Below, piece by piece: positions 25,189 through 36,822 of a stretch of 64,000 nt of DNA. The stretch is taken from contig CM056995.1 of assembly GCA_029891345.1 (NCBI GenBank), forward strand, positions 214,217,547-214,281,546. Reading direction: 5' to 3'. The notes under the pieces were generated by a model. It was not told the origin of the DNA and searched no databases. It saw only the letters and a program-made list of their open reading frames with translations. Both the position numbers and the translations under genes were made by a program. The stretch's first letter is position 1. The number at the start of each line of letters is the position of its first letter. This DNA is from Dryococelus australis. Lineage: Eukaryota > Arthropoda > Insecta > Phasmatodea > Phasmatidae.

Positions 25189-25900
25189 CACACCACTGAA
25201 GCTTATTGGCTGTGAGGATGACGTCACTCCTGCCTGCTAGAAGAGTGACGACTCGTAAGCCATTGCGCGGACTTTGTCGGCAACAGCACGGCGTGACAGC
25301 GTACGAAGAACCTCATGAGCCAGGTAACTTGGCATTTGAAAGCCGCGACTTGCCTCTGTATGGGCGGTCTTGAATACACGTACTCAGTCGAAACAAATTA
25401 TTATGAACACCTGCTAGAAGTGCCATCCATCTGCCATGTGTAGTCCGTGACGTATGGCCCGTGGTGACGTAGACTGGTGAAGCAGATATATAATGCGACC
25501 GAAGAGCGGAACTACCAGAAATAGCTTCTCTAGTATAAGATGGCTGAAATTGCCTTGGGGGATGCGTCAAACAGAATAGTAGGTGATGTTACCACTAAAC
25601 TTCTTGTCCAAATGATTTAAAAAAATTATTAGTATGTGCAATTACATTTTGTGAAATCCTGTCTTCATTTGCTGTACATAAATTCTTGCTGTAGTGACCG
25701 CACGACTGTCCCACAAGAAAAGCATTGTGGCAAAACATTTCTGCTGTTGGAGTCAAATCTTTAATATTACTGTACAGTCTACTGTTATAAAAAAAATTCA
25801 GGCACAACAAAGGTGAATCCATATATGACAAAAGTATGGTTGGATTTCATTATCCACGAGGTGTTTTCAGCGTAAAAAATTATATTCTAAAATGGCGAAG
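25189..25900. other. No gene seen
   Basis: Flanking DNA between the hAT-like element and the Tc1-like transposase remnant. Nothing recognised. Confidence 0.35.
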
Positions 25901-26582
25901 AAAAACGCGCCCATGGCCTTAATCGGGTTGCAAAAAGGGATTATTATCGTCTTTCGAGCCAAGGGATAAGCATTTCGGAAACTGCGATGTTTGTGAACTG
26001 TTAATGTGCCTCTGTTGTATCGTGAGTGGACGAATGGCACCATTCGGAATAACCGTCGTGGAAACAGCGGAGCTCCAAGCGCCATTGATGTCTGAGGTGA
26101 ACGTCGACTACGACGGTGCGTGAAGACCAATCGACAGGCTACAGTGGAACAGCTCACCATCCAAATGAACCAGATGGCATCCAGACACGTGTCTACCACA
26201 AGAGTTCAACGCCCCCTTCTGCGAATGTGGCTCCGGAGTAGACGGAGGGTGACTGCGCCCATGCTAACACAGGTGCATCGACGAAAACGACTGGAATTTG
26301 CTCGACAGAATGGCGACCTGACTACTACTGATTGGCAACAGGTAGCCTTCTCTGACGAGTCACGGTTTCAGCTGCATAGAACGGATAGACTTCAGCGTGT
26401 TCGGTGAGAATTGTCGGAGAACCGACATCATGTATACATTGATGGATGAACACAAGGTTGTGGGGGCAGTGATATGGTCTGGGGAATGTTCTCGTGGTAT
26501 TCTCTATGTCCCATCATCCGCGCGGAAGGCACTGTTTATCGATTTGGTTATGAATCCATCCTCGACAGTCATCAAAACTTAA
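25901..26582 (+). pseudogene. Tc1/mariner-type transposase fragment, broken
   Basis: Plus-strand reading gives an N-terminal helix-turn-helix-like part with YREWTNGTIRNNRRGNSG (about 26010-26070), then RCVKTNRQATVEQLT. It continues into an intact 95-codon frame (26120-26407) carrying RRKRLEFARQNGDLT and AFSDESRF with a catalytic Asp at 26354-26356. After a frame change a GGSDMVWGMFS segment is visible (about 26465-26500). The C-terminal catalytic acidic residue is missing. Stops near 25970 and 26095 break the N-terminal half. No terminal repeats were found. Confidence 0.8.
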
Positions 26583-27320
26583 ACTATTGTTGATTACGCA
26601 TAAAAAATGCATTCGCCGTAAAAAATACGAAGTGTTACTAATAGGGATAGACAGTTGTATTTGTAAGTAGCAGCTTAAATATTTTTAACGCACTATTAAT
26701 AATAAGGATGAAAGGGCAGTACAGTGTTCCCAGGGCAAACACACATTCCCTGAAAACTTTGACCGCCATTTATTTCCATCACGCCATTCTCATGCAGCCT
26801 TGCTTTGGAGGAAAAAATATTTTCGCCAAACCAGCACACATCCTTGTTAATCAGAGCAAAAATGTAGTAGCAAATAATATATTTATGTGGGTTGAGGAAG
26901 GCCAAATCCCCTTCCTTGAGGTAAATTAAAGAAACAGTTATTTATCATTTTGTTTTACATTTCTAGTTTGACAAATGTTTTTCAGTAAGCATTAAAATTG
27001 CATAAAATTGAATAAAAAAGCAAAAGTAGTTTACAACATTATTATAGAGCGTTGATATTTGACATCATTATGATACAATACGCGTAAAAAAAACTTTCTT
27101 TGTCTTATTACAAAGTATGCTTGGATTTTCTCTTTCAGGTAGATCCATATTCATAGCTCGTCATCAGATAAAACCATTTACAAAATACGAGAACAAAAAA
27201 AAAAGAGAAACAAATGAATAACAGTATATTTAACAAATGCACATCGCATCCACATATGTGCAAAATTTGCTGCGAGTGTGACACCTGCGTCATCCCTATC
27301 GCTCTCTACCTCTCACCCTC
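26583..27320. other. No gene seen
   Basis: AT-rich flanking DNA. The 26708-26929 plus and minus frames overlap each other and lack recognised motifs. Confidence 0.35.
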
Positions 27321-27337
27321 TTTCTCTATCTCTCTCT

Positions 27338-27376
<39 letters not shown>
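27321..27376. repeat. (CT)n microsatellite
   Basis: A nearly pure CT dinucleotide tract with a few interruptions. In arthropods such GA/CT tracts can bind GAGA-type factors, but nothing else here indicates a promoter. Confidence 0.9.
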
Positions 27377-27378
<2 letters not shown>

Positions 27379-28044
27379 GGGACTTTACATTCGCCATGGC
27401 AAGAATAGTCCAATGGCTACGAAGATTTTTCTAACGTTCCCAATCATGTGTTAATGTGACGTCACGGAAGAGGTTGAAGCATCTGGCGACCACACAACTC
27501 CGGCCGCGCCGCTATAGTAAAACAACACATATAGTCTACTCGCAGTTGCTTCATACTTTTTGAATCAAACCCTTGAAAAAACACTCCAAGTATGATGTGT
27601 TTTGTTATTTACTAAATATGCCATTTATCGTGTTGACATAAAAGTACGACTTTTTGTTTGATGTTATTCATATATTACATATCAAATATAATATTTTACA
27701 GTGTTTAATAATAAAAATAAAAATAATGCGGAAACAGGTGTGTTGGTAATACCTAGTAAGAAATAGTTCTTATGCAAAATATTATTACACTTGTGAGCGC
27801 ATGAACGCGATGCGCTGAACCTTTCGAGTAGTTCTCTAGACTTGGCTAAGTTGTACGAGGCGGAGGAATATTCTGGAAGTACACGAGTTTCCTCAACCGC
27901 CGGGCTGTTCATTGCTAATAAGCCAGGAAGTCGTCTGTCTCATTTCCACATCCCCATCGCGAGCTCGAAGACAATCCAGTATTTTACGTAACACGCGGTA
28001 GATGTAACAAGCTTCTCGACAGATGTCATCTTGGAAAATTAAGT
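27377..28044. other. No gene seen
   Basis: No recognised gene or repeat. The 27682-27912 minus-strand frame has no identifiable domain. Confidence 0.35.
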
Positions 28045-28053
28045 GACTACCGT

Positions 28054-28309
28054 TAAGTAAGAGAAGATATTGGGCCGTCTCTTGACATCTAAGTCTTAAG
28101 AGCCGATGCGGGTGACTCGAGGTGAGTATCGAGCTGCGCCGGAATGAAGGGACTGGGGAAACGGGAGATCTCCGAGAAAACTCGACAACCAGCGGTATCG
28201 TCCGACACGATTCCCACATGCGAAAATCCGGGAGCGATACCGCCGGGAATCGAACCCGATTCGCCTAGGTGGGAGGCGAGTAATCTAACCACTACACCAC
28301 CGCACCCCC
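28054..28309 (-). repeat. tRNA-derived SINE with 9 bp target duplication
   Basis: On the minus strand the element begins GGGGGTGCGGTGGTGTAGTG, with a box A-like TGGTGTAGTGG and a perfect box B GGTTCGATTCC (about 28245-28256), so an internal RNA polymerase III promoter is present. A tRNA-unrelated body follows, ending near 28054. The nine bases GACTACCGT flank it exactly (28045-28053 and 28310-28318), proving insertion by target-primed reverse transcription. The head resembles a Gly or Glu tRNA. It is a SINE and not a tRNA gene. An older copy lies at 2394-2590. Confidence 0.9.
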
Positions 28310-28318
28310 GACTACCGT

Positions 28319-28842
28319 AAAAAGGTTATTAATATTTTTTTTTTGTTCGTTGACACCTCTAACTCTCACGCACTTGGCTACACACAGGCTCATGAAATAG
28401 TACCATAACCGGTTAATGCTTAATCAATGGAATTTCCAGTTCAGGTGCAGCTGAGAAGCTGTCGACCATATAGTAAAAGAGCGCACGGGTGTTAGAATTA
28501 TAGACCTCGTATTATCTGCAGTAATTTTGTGAACTGTATTGGAATAGTAACTGCGAAGTATTTTTTTAAATGTACATTCCAATTCACAACAAAGACAAAA
28601 GACTACTGAAAATCTGCCATTATTATGTTTGTGTGAAATGTATGTATGTATAAAAGATTGTAGCATTTTATGCAGAAAATACTTTTATAGTTTCGGATGA
28701 ATGTACGAAACGATTATTGAACGAGGTGCTCTGCACAGAAAATATTGTTCGCATTAAGAAAAGCCTCAGTCTATGTGTCCTTATTAGTCATACAAAAATT
28801 ACAATAAATATACAATATTTTTGGTGTAAAAATATAATTACA
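28319..28842. other. Flank of Polinton 2, no gene seen
   Basis: AT-rich DNA without recognised features up to the target-site duplication. Confidence 0.35.
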
Positions 28843-28848
28843 TCAATA
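28843..28848. repeat. Polinton 2 target-site duplication, left (TCAATA)
   Basis: The same six bases occur directly after the other end at 45589-45594. Six-base duplications are the Polinton norm. Confidence 0.85.
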
Positions 28849-30850
28849 AGCAGTAGGGGCGTGCCGGTTTCATGCCACCTTGGATTAATTGATGGATTAT
28901 CGATTTGATTGAAATGGAAAACCTTAATCCGATCTTAATACGGTGAAAAATTCAAAGTGTTAAATGCATTGAAATGGTTAAATTTAACGAAAGGGTTAAA
29001 TTTATTGAATGGGTTAAATGTATTGAAAGGATTTTTTTTCTTAATGTTGTACTTCTTTCTTTCCTTCTGTGGGGAGGAGCTCTATACAACATTGACGCTG
29101 TGGTGTTCTAGAGGCGACTGAAAAGAGTGGTGTGTTGCAATGTGTTATATAGGGGTTGAGTTGAGTGTAAGAGTGTGCTAAGGGTAATTTTTTCTCATTA
29201 TTTCTAATTTTGATGTGTTTGTAGGGATGTGGTGGCAGATAGGCGATTTTTACGAATATGTATAACACACGAGAGACTTTCAGATTGTTTAGACTATTTC
29301 TAAGAGTGGCCTAAGTGTTAATTTTATGTTTTTTGGGGGATATTGCTCATAGATGGCGGTGGGAGATATGCGACTTTGAAATATGTGATTTACGTGTTAG
29401 TAATGACAAAATATTGATGTATGTTTACAAATGCAATTAAACATTGTACGTATGAATAAATTACATATATCGAATCGCAAATTTCAAATGACTAAGTGAA
29501 TAATAAGTGCACTTACTCCAGTATGGAATTAAACGTAACATGAGTCTCGAGCTTAGAAATATAATTTACGCAAGAGAGAAATTTAACTACGTGAATAACA
29601 TCTGGTGTCGACAAATGCAAACTCACTAAACAATGACAATTAAGTGAGTGTGGGAATTAACGATCTACAACAAAATTTTCCTATAAATTAAATGAACTAT
29701 ATATATACATACACAATACGCCTCTCGCACATACTTACACATCCATCGGCCTATGAGACTGGCAAGGAGGAACGTAATCCACATGTAAAAAGAAATTAAT
29801 TGAATAACACACATAGTAAATTGCATCTCTCCCAAAACATGTCTGTCCGGGTGCGAACTCAGTGAAGCACTGAGTTGATCTTAAGTCGAGAGCCTGACAA
29901 CATATATGTGGAGCACGTTGGGAGGCTGACAAAAGACTAAGGTTATAGCTACTGGGAAATAGATGTGAATGCGATATATGTGACAAATGGATAAAAATTG
30001 TTTATACAATGCACATGCTAATGTATAAATTAGACTAGTTGAATTTTAAACTGACACAATAGAAAATAAAACACGCAATGAAATGGAAGCAGGAGCTCCC
30101 CGACAACCCATCCGTCCACCTGGAGTGCATCATATGAGGCGCGCCTGCTTATATACATGTATAGTGGCCGGCATCTTAAAGGCAACTGAGTTGAAATTTA
30201 CGACTGACAGAAAATCTACCAAGCTACCATTAACGATTTGATTCGTCCTACAAGTACATGAATGTATAACAGTGAATTATTTAAAAAATATAATGCGTTC
30301 TAGAAATTTTTTTTTCCATAAACTCTGGTAAATAGAGTGTTCTTGTTAACACAGATGCGAGTTGAAAATCATACCAAGTAGTTTCGTTTACTGAACACAG
30401 AAACAGGGTTAACACAATAAATGAACTGTCACACGAAAAATTTATATATTTTTCATGATAAATAAAAAAGAAGTTTCCCAATAAAATAGATTTATAATAA
30501 AATGTTAATTGTGCTTACCACACTCCCAAGCTTGGTGAAGTCGAGAGATCAGGTGTGGTGTCTATGCACTGTGAGGATTGGCGAATAACTAAGATGGCAG
30601 AAACCCTCGAGAATCCTCCACATCGCTCTGCCCAAGGCCTACCGCTCCAGACCTACCTACACCCCCTACGCCCCTCACCAGAGCAAGTTTGCAGAAAAAT
30701 GCTCAGTCCACACACCCCAGCCCTGGTCAATGACTGCATCTTTGGTGATCTCTCCTCTCCCCTCCACCCTCCAAAGCAGAGTTTGTTTCCAAAGCTCTGG
30801 GACACACACCCTGGTATCGATCCAACACTGCAAAAACCTGTTTAGTAGCA
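28849..30850. repeat. Polinton 2 left terminal inverted repeat
   Basis: About 2 kb inverted relative to 43590-45588. Matching blocks include TTGGATTAATTGATGGATTA at the tip, GGTTATAGCTACTGGGAAA (about 29940), a CGATTTGATTCGTCCTACAA block (about 30235), and a GC-rich inner block with CTCTGCCCAAGGCC (about 30630, matched near 43735). Parts are shared with the Polinton 1 TIR. No gene. Confidence 0.88.
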
Positions 30851-32189
30851 AACACACCCTAGATCGGTCCCTTCCATCACATTGCTGATGCCCATTCTCC
30901 TCAATGTCAGAAAGTTGTTTTTTGGTTGACTGCCCCTGTCCATGGAGGGCGCTATCGATTCAAAGCCACACAATGCATCCTCTCCTTACAGCACTCAAGT
31001 AATATGTTTTTCGGATATTTCGATAACAGGCTGTTCCCCCTCCCTTCACCACCACAGAATTGCCTTGGTTATGGATGTAGGCTTGCTTCAAGGTCAAAGC
31101 GATGGTTTCTCTAAGGGGGCAGTATTGGATTTGGAACTGATTAGGCTATCCCCCCTACTCCCTCCAAACTGTTATTTTCGCCCAGACACTGAATCTTGGT
31201 CCTATATTTCGATACACAAGAGGTTTTACATTAAACATTTAACAACTCCCGCCAATAAAACTTTATTTTTCTCATCACTAAGAAATATGTTCCAAATGTT
31301 TGTAACATGATAAATTCGATTTAAATAATAAACCATTTTGCACCAAACATTTTTTTCCCCATTTCCAGCAATCGAACAAGATATTTTAAACTCTATTCCA
31401 GTTTTCCAACAACTTTTAACTAACACAATAGCATACATCTGTTCTGATAATTTAAATATATCTACAAGAAAGTTATTAACAATAGAAATTTTACCCCAAA
31501 TGATTTGTTTCAAAATAATCAACTTGCATCGAGTGTAGGTCAGAATCTTGCAAGTATAAGAATTCATGTTTGTGACAGAGTGGAACTATATTTTTTATTT
31601 TAAAAAACACTTTAAATATATTAATTTTTTTATTTGTTTTCTTCAACAGACATCATTGTGTTTGATCTTGAAGAGATGTAATATATGTGTATGTAAAATG
31701 AAATATGTGTTATATTTAAAATGTTCGTTTAATTCTGTTCGATGGAGATGTAAAAGTTTTAGCTGGAGAAACTTTCTCGTAGTGGAGGATGGTCATAGGT
31801 ATTTTTGTACCTGCCTCTGTAAAGGTATTCGTGGCTCGCTTTCTATATCTCACCCTGGGGTGTCACAAAAGTTGGCCAGCAGGGTGTTGTGTCTCCTACA
31901 CCAGCATTGAATTTAATTGTTTGAATGGACAAAGGTTTAAACCTGCTGCCTCGTTTCTTTGCAAAAAAAATTTATTCATTCGAGTGCAGGTTTCTTTTGT
32001 GACATATACTTAGCTTGTTACCATCGAAGTTAAGTTATTATTGAAAAAAGTTAGTGACATAAGGTGTTAAAAACAACTTAAGACACACACTAGTCATTTT
32101 AACAGGGAAAATTTTATTTTTCAAAATCATCATTATAAGGTAAATATGTACAATGTCACACAAAAACATTCAATTTACAATAAACATGG
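30851..32189. other. Polinton 2 internal DNA, no gene recognised
   Basis: GC-rich to 31200, then AT-rich. Open frames of 60-120 codons on both strands (30942-31910) have no recognised motif and are not called. Confidence 0.35.
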
Positions 32190-32670
32190 TAGTAATGAAA
32201 TCAATACAAGCTCTTCAACCAAAAAAAGAACATCTTATGTCATAAAACTGTAAAAAAAATTATCACAACAGAGTACGTTATAAAAGAAAATGATTGGTAA
32301 TTTTTTACCATTATGTGTGAAAGCAATACAAGCTCTTTAACAAAAAAACACTATCTTATGCCATAAAACTGTAAAAAAATTATCACATCTGAGTATGTTA
32401 CAACAGAAAATCACTAGTCACTATTACCATTATGTGTGAAAGCCATACAAGCTCTTTAACAAAAAAACTCCATATTACATCATAAAACTGTAAAAAAGTA
32501 TATCACAACAGAGTATATTCCGACAGAAAATCACTAGTCATTTTTAACTATTACGTGTGAAAGTCATACAAGATCTTGAACAAAAAAAAACACCATCTTA
32601 AGTCATAAAACTGTAAAAATATTATCACAACAGAGTATGTTATGGCAGAAAATCATTAATCATTCTATGA
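32190..32670. repeat. Tandem repeat, about 120 bp x 4
   Basis: The block CATAAAACTGTAAAAA recurs at 32241, 32362, 32481 and about 32604, each preceded by an ATACAAGCTCTT-type block and followed by TTATCACAACAGAGTA. The period is 119-123 bases. Non-coding. Confidence 0.9.
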
Positions 32671-32749
32671 TTGAAATCATAAAGTTTATTAAAACTTTTC
32701 AACATTTCTGTGATAAATTATTAAATATTTCATAAAATCGTTAAACATT

Positions 32750-33220
32750 TAAATGAATTTTGTAAAATTCTAGCAACATTGTAATGACCTGAAAGAACCT
32801 TTTATCAAATTGAATGATTGTATTTGAAATTGTAAAACAGTTCTTTAGAAATGTTAAACTTTTTAATAAATTGAACAATGGGTCTTTGAAATCGAATGAT
32901 TGGTTTTTGAATTCATAAAACAAGTCTTTAGAATAGTAAAACGTTTTATTAAATTGAATGATTGGTCTTTGAAATCGAACAATTGGTTTTTGAATTCATA
33001 AACCAATTTTTTTGAATCGTTAAACTATTATTAAATTGAATGTTTGGTCTTTGAAATCGAATGATTGGTTTTGAATTCATAAAACAAGTCTTTAGAATAG
33101 TGAAACTTTTTATCAAATTGAATGATTGGTCTTTGAAATCATAAAACAGGTCTTTGGAATCGTTAAACTTTTTATCAAATTTAATTATTGGTCTTTGAAA
33201 TCGTTACAACTTTATACCTT
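32750..33220. repeat. Tandem repeat, about 73 bp units
   Basis: The blocks CATAAAACAAGTCTTTAGAAT and GAATGATTGGTCTTTGAAATC recur at about 66-79 base spacing (for example 32925, 32998, 33077, 33143). The sequence is distinct from the adjoining 120 bp array. Non-coding. Confidence 0.85.
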
Positions 33221-33589
33221 CAATCATAAAAAAAGTAAAAAAAAAAAGATTAAATTATTGTGCATCACACAGCATCACTGTAAGATTGAAATTTCATTTT
33301 CATTAAAATTTACACTTAGAGTTAAAAGATAAACTGTATTTTCATTTCTTTACTGGAACAACAGACTTTTGTGGGGATGTTATTGGTGTTACTCATACTC
33401 CTATAACAATAGGAGTATGAGTAATTTACTTTGGTGAAGGTATGAAAGGAGGAGGTGGTGGTGAAATTTATTTATGCTGAAGTGATTCAGGTGATAATAA
33501 TTCAGAATATGGTAAACTTGACTCAAGTGAAATCACAAAATTTTAACTCTAGAAATTCTTCCAAATCTTGGTATAACTGTTTTTTTTAT

Positions 33590-34499
33590 TTACATATCTT
33601 CCCACATATTATTTGAGGTTAAATTCAGTGGATTGCAGCAGGAAAACATTGCAGGTTTTTGTACTTGTATCTCACCTGTTTGATAACTGATGATAAACCT
33701 AGAGGTTACAATATCAATGTCGAATGTGTTGAGGTTGGCATCACAAGCACTGCTGTAGCCCTCGGCATCGCAGGCACTTTTGCAGTCCTTGGCGTTACAG
33801 ATGCCGCTGTAGTCCTCGGCATCCCAGGCAGCCCTCGGTGTCGCAGGCACCGCTGCAGCCCTCGATGCTGCAGGCAGCGCTGTAGCCCTCAGCGCCGCAG
33901 ATGCCGCTGTAGCCCTCAGCACCACTGACACCGCTGAAGCCCTTGGCATCGCAAGGGCTGCTTCAGCTCTTGGCATCGCAGGCACCGCTGTAGCCCTTAG
34001 CATCGCAGATTTTGCTGTAACCCTCGGCATTGCAGGCGCCTCTATAGCCTTCGGCATCGTAGGCATAAAGGTTGATGTTGTTGCAGACCCTGACGTTGAT
34101 GCAAACCTCAATGTTATTGCAGACCTCGACATGGAAGACGTGACTATCAGTCTTGTTAGTGCTCCTTTCAATATACTTGGTTTCGACGTCGAAGGCATCA
34201 CTGTTGGCGTCATCAGCATAGACATTTCTGCTCTAGATGTTGAAGGTGTTGATAAGAGCAATGGCTGCAGACTAAATCCATTTTCTTCATCGACATCCAA
34301 GAAATCAAATAATTTTTTTTTCGAAAGCATCTGGTCCATTCAATAGATCATCAATATAATTCCAATTAAAATTTTCGAGTTCTCTGTTGAAATCTTGCAT
34401 ATATAAGCCAAGAAAGTAATCATCATATGAACACAACATCGCAAAGCGAACTGAACCAACAAACAACTGGAAAAGGTGGAAGGGGCGTAGAAGCTGCAT
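33590..34499 (-). pseudogene. Low-complexity Ala/Pro/Arg repeat protein with homopolymer frameshift
   Basis: Unrecognised. A first frame from 34499 encodes 64 residues containing NFNWNYIDDLL. It overlaps a second frame, 34339 to 33590, that continues with KLFDFLDVDEENGF. The change of frame falls at a run of T residues (34312-34321), so one slipped base (biological or sequencing) splits the gene. The central region (about 33750-34120) is a 30-bp tandem repeat encoding ten-residue units of the type AMPRATAVPA, predicted disordered. The C-terminus has a short CC-containing tail. No other gene is close. The aromatic/acidic N-terminus plus disordered repeat would suit a DNA- or protein-binding accessory protein, but no function is assigned. 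Confidence 0.5.
33740..34125. repeat. 30 bp coding tandem repeat
   Basis: About a dozen diverged 30-base units around GGCATCGCAGGCACCGCTGT lie inside the minus-strand low-complexity gene. The plus-strand frame through the same repeat is a shadow. Confidence 0.85.
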
Positions 34500-36298
34500 C
34501 CCTATTTATAAAAATTTCAATTTTCTAGGTAAAAAGCTCGAGAAGACTGATCTCTCCCTTCCAGCCAGAAGTCAGAAGTCCAAACACCCATTCCCCACTC
34601 TTCCCACACTACCAACTTTCAAATATCTTCAAGCCAGCACCCCCAACCTCAGAAGCAAACTTCTCTGATAAAGTTCATCCTCAAAGAAATGAACAACATT
34701 TATTTTATCAATAAAATAACTTCTGGATCATAACAAATTAATAAGGTTTAATTAATAATCCATTAAAACAATAAGCATTGTATTAGCGATCAAAGTATTT
34801 AATAAAATTATATATAATTTATAGGAAAAAAAAAGAAAGTAATATTATCTGTAAAAAATTCATGCATGCAAATCCCTTTTTAAGCTTCTCTAAGATTACT
34901 TTAATTTTATAAAAGAAATATTTTTCTTAGTCACAATATATCTTATCTAAATCAAGAGACATGGTACAATCTAATTTTAGTGAATATTTTGTAAGAAAAT
35001 TTGAAAACTTTTTGTAAAACTCGATGGGTATGGGGAAGTAAAAACTTGTTTCATTAATATTTGTTCATTTATAAAATACGTCTTGTGTTTATTTCTTTCC
35101 TGTGTAATGGGGCATAAAAACTGAATATTAATTATATCAAGTAGACATGATATTTTGCTTGGGAGATTTCAAACATCGAGGAAGGCATCTGACCTTGCTA
35201 TTCTGCCCTCCATACCAGAGATGGGGATGTCCTTGGCTGCTTCCTTCATGAAAAGCTAGTTGCATGGGTTGTCTCCAGGGTATAATAAAATCAAAATGCA
35301 TTCTGAGGGGGTTTGTTGGATTCAGGCCAGCAACCTCTGAAATCTCTGTTTCTGTAGTTGGTACTATTGAAACATATGTTGAAATTTAACCTTGGTGGTT
35401 TATGACTATGGCCTGGGTGCAGTCACACTGCCAAGACCTCAGATCTCTAAATATAACAGTTTTTTCACATCTTGAGATATTGGCAAATGCTACAATTGTA
35501 AAATTTCGAAGTGAGTATTAACTACAAAGTTAATAATGTTTAATCAGAAAAATTCCACTCGATTAATTTAAGTTTAAACATTTGAACATATCTACCTTTT
35601 TCACTTCCATGAACGAATTTATATTAGTTTAATTAACAGTGCTACATTCGTTATTCCATTTTCCAATTTTACAATCATACATAACCTAACAGAGACTCGG
35701 ACCGAGATTATACTAACCATATTTTACCCAATATTGAATATTAGTTACTTATTTATAGAAAAGTGATTAGACTACTTGCTTTCAGAAATCTTCCCTCTCT
35801 CTGTCGAGCTAATATTTTTCTTGCCAAAAAAATCACTTTAGTAATGAATAGGTTACATAAAGGTATGAAAGGGATTCATTTTACATCATATTTACTTACA
35901 AACTATATACAAATACAAACTGTTAACTAAAATCATTTTAACACTGAGCAAGTACAAATTTCTTCAAAAACATATTTAAGAAAGTAGAAATTCTGCTCCA
36001 AACATTTCCATTCTAAAGAAACACAAGTGAATTCACAATATATTTACAACAGTTTCAAGAGACAAATTATAAACCCATAAACAAATACAGGATGTCACAC
36101 AATTATTTCTTTCCAAAACAAACTCTAAATCGTTTACTCCAACATGCTAATAACTGGCTGCTATTCAATTTACATTTGGATTTCTGTATACACGAGCATG
36201 TGATTTCGTTGTCTTGTTGATCCATCTTTAAGAAATATTGGATTACATACATATAATCAAATACTTTTTATATTAAATTTCACTCGTCCTAAATAATG
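34500..36298. other. Polinton 2 internal DNA, no gene recognised
   Basis: Contains a GC-richer patch at 35160-35450 and an ACAAATACAGGATG-type stretch near 36080 resembling the degenerate repeats of Polinton 1 at 14100-14640. No coding call is supported. Confidence 0.35.
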
Positions 36299-36808
36299 TC
36301 AATAACTAGAATAAACTAGAATAATATCCATGGGTGATTCAGGTGGTGAATCATCATAGTCTGTTTCACTCCAGTCAATCATCATTGCTCCAGTTAGCAT
36401 TAATTCTGAGTTATCCTCTGCAGAGAAGAAAGTCGAATTAGATCCATATGTTTTACACAATTGTTTGAATATCTATTATTTTCCCATTATACACACTTTA
36501 GAAAATGCATTTTTGCTCAACTCCACCTACACATATTTCAGAATTATTTAGGTAATCTGCAAATATTTTCAATATTCCCATACTCTATACTTCCACTTTC
36601 CCATTTTAAACTGCAGTGATGTTTAGTAACCCATCTATTTTTTTTTTTTGTATTTGGGAGATGGATATTTCCAGTCAATATGTGACTTGAAGCTGAATAG
36701 AGCTGCATGTTCTTCCATATCAGTGATAACTAATTCTTTTATGATAAATTTTTTTTCTGCAGACTGTAATCCTTGCACTTTGCAAAACATTTCGTCATAG
36801 CCATGGTT
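36299..36808 (-). pseudogene. Fragments of a hypothetical Polinton gene
   Basis: Two minus-strand pieces have the look of real coding sequence. At about 36808-36640, a stretch contains MFCKVQGLQSAEKKFIIKE and DWKYPSPK. At about 36450-36299, an acidic C-terminal tail contains MMIDWSETDYDDSPPESP. They follow the capsid gene in the same orientation, 15 bases after its stop. The region between them is not readable, so they may be two ends of one gene or two genes. The first resembles a conserved but uncharacterised protein often found with insect Polintons, which is an inference from memory of the family. Confidence 0.35.
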
Positions 36809-36822
36809 CATCGTCTACTGAG

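Noticed and set aside
28240-28309. Possible tRNA gene on the minus strand
   Set aside because: The box A and box B resemblance continues into a long tRNA-unrelated body, and the whole is flanked by a 9 bp duplication, so it is the head of a SINE.
32190-33220. CRISPR-like repeat/spacer array
   Set aside because: The units are contiguous diverged tandem repeats of 73-120 bp without unique spacers, in eukaryotic DNA.
33659-33928. 89-codon plus-strand frame through the 30 bp repeat
   Set aside because: A 30-base repeat keeps frames open on both strands. The minus frame is longer and has non-repetitive ends, so it was preferred.
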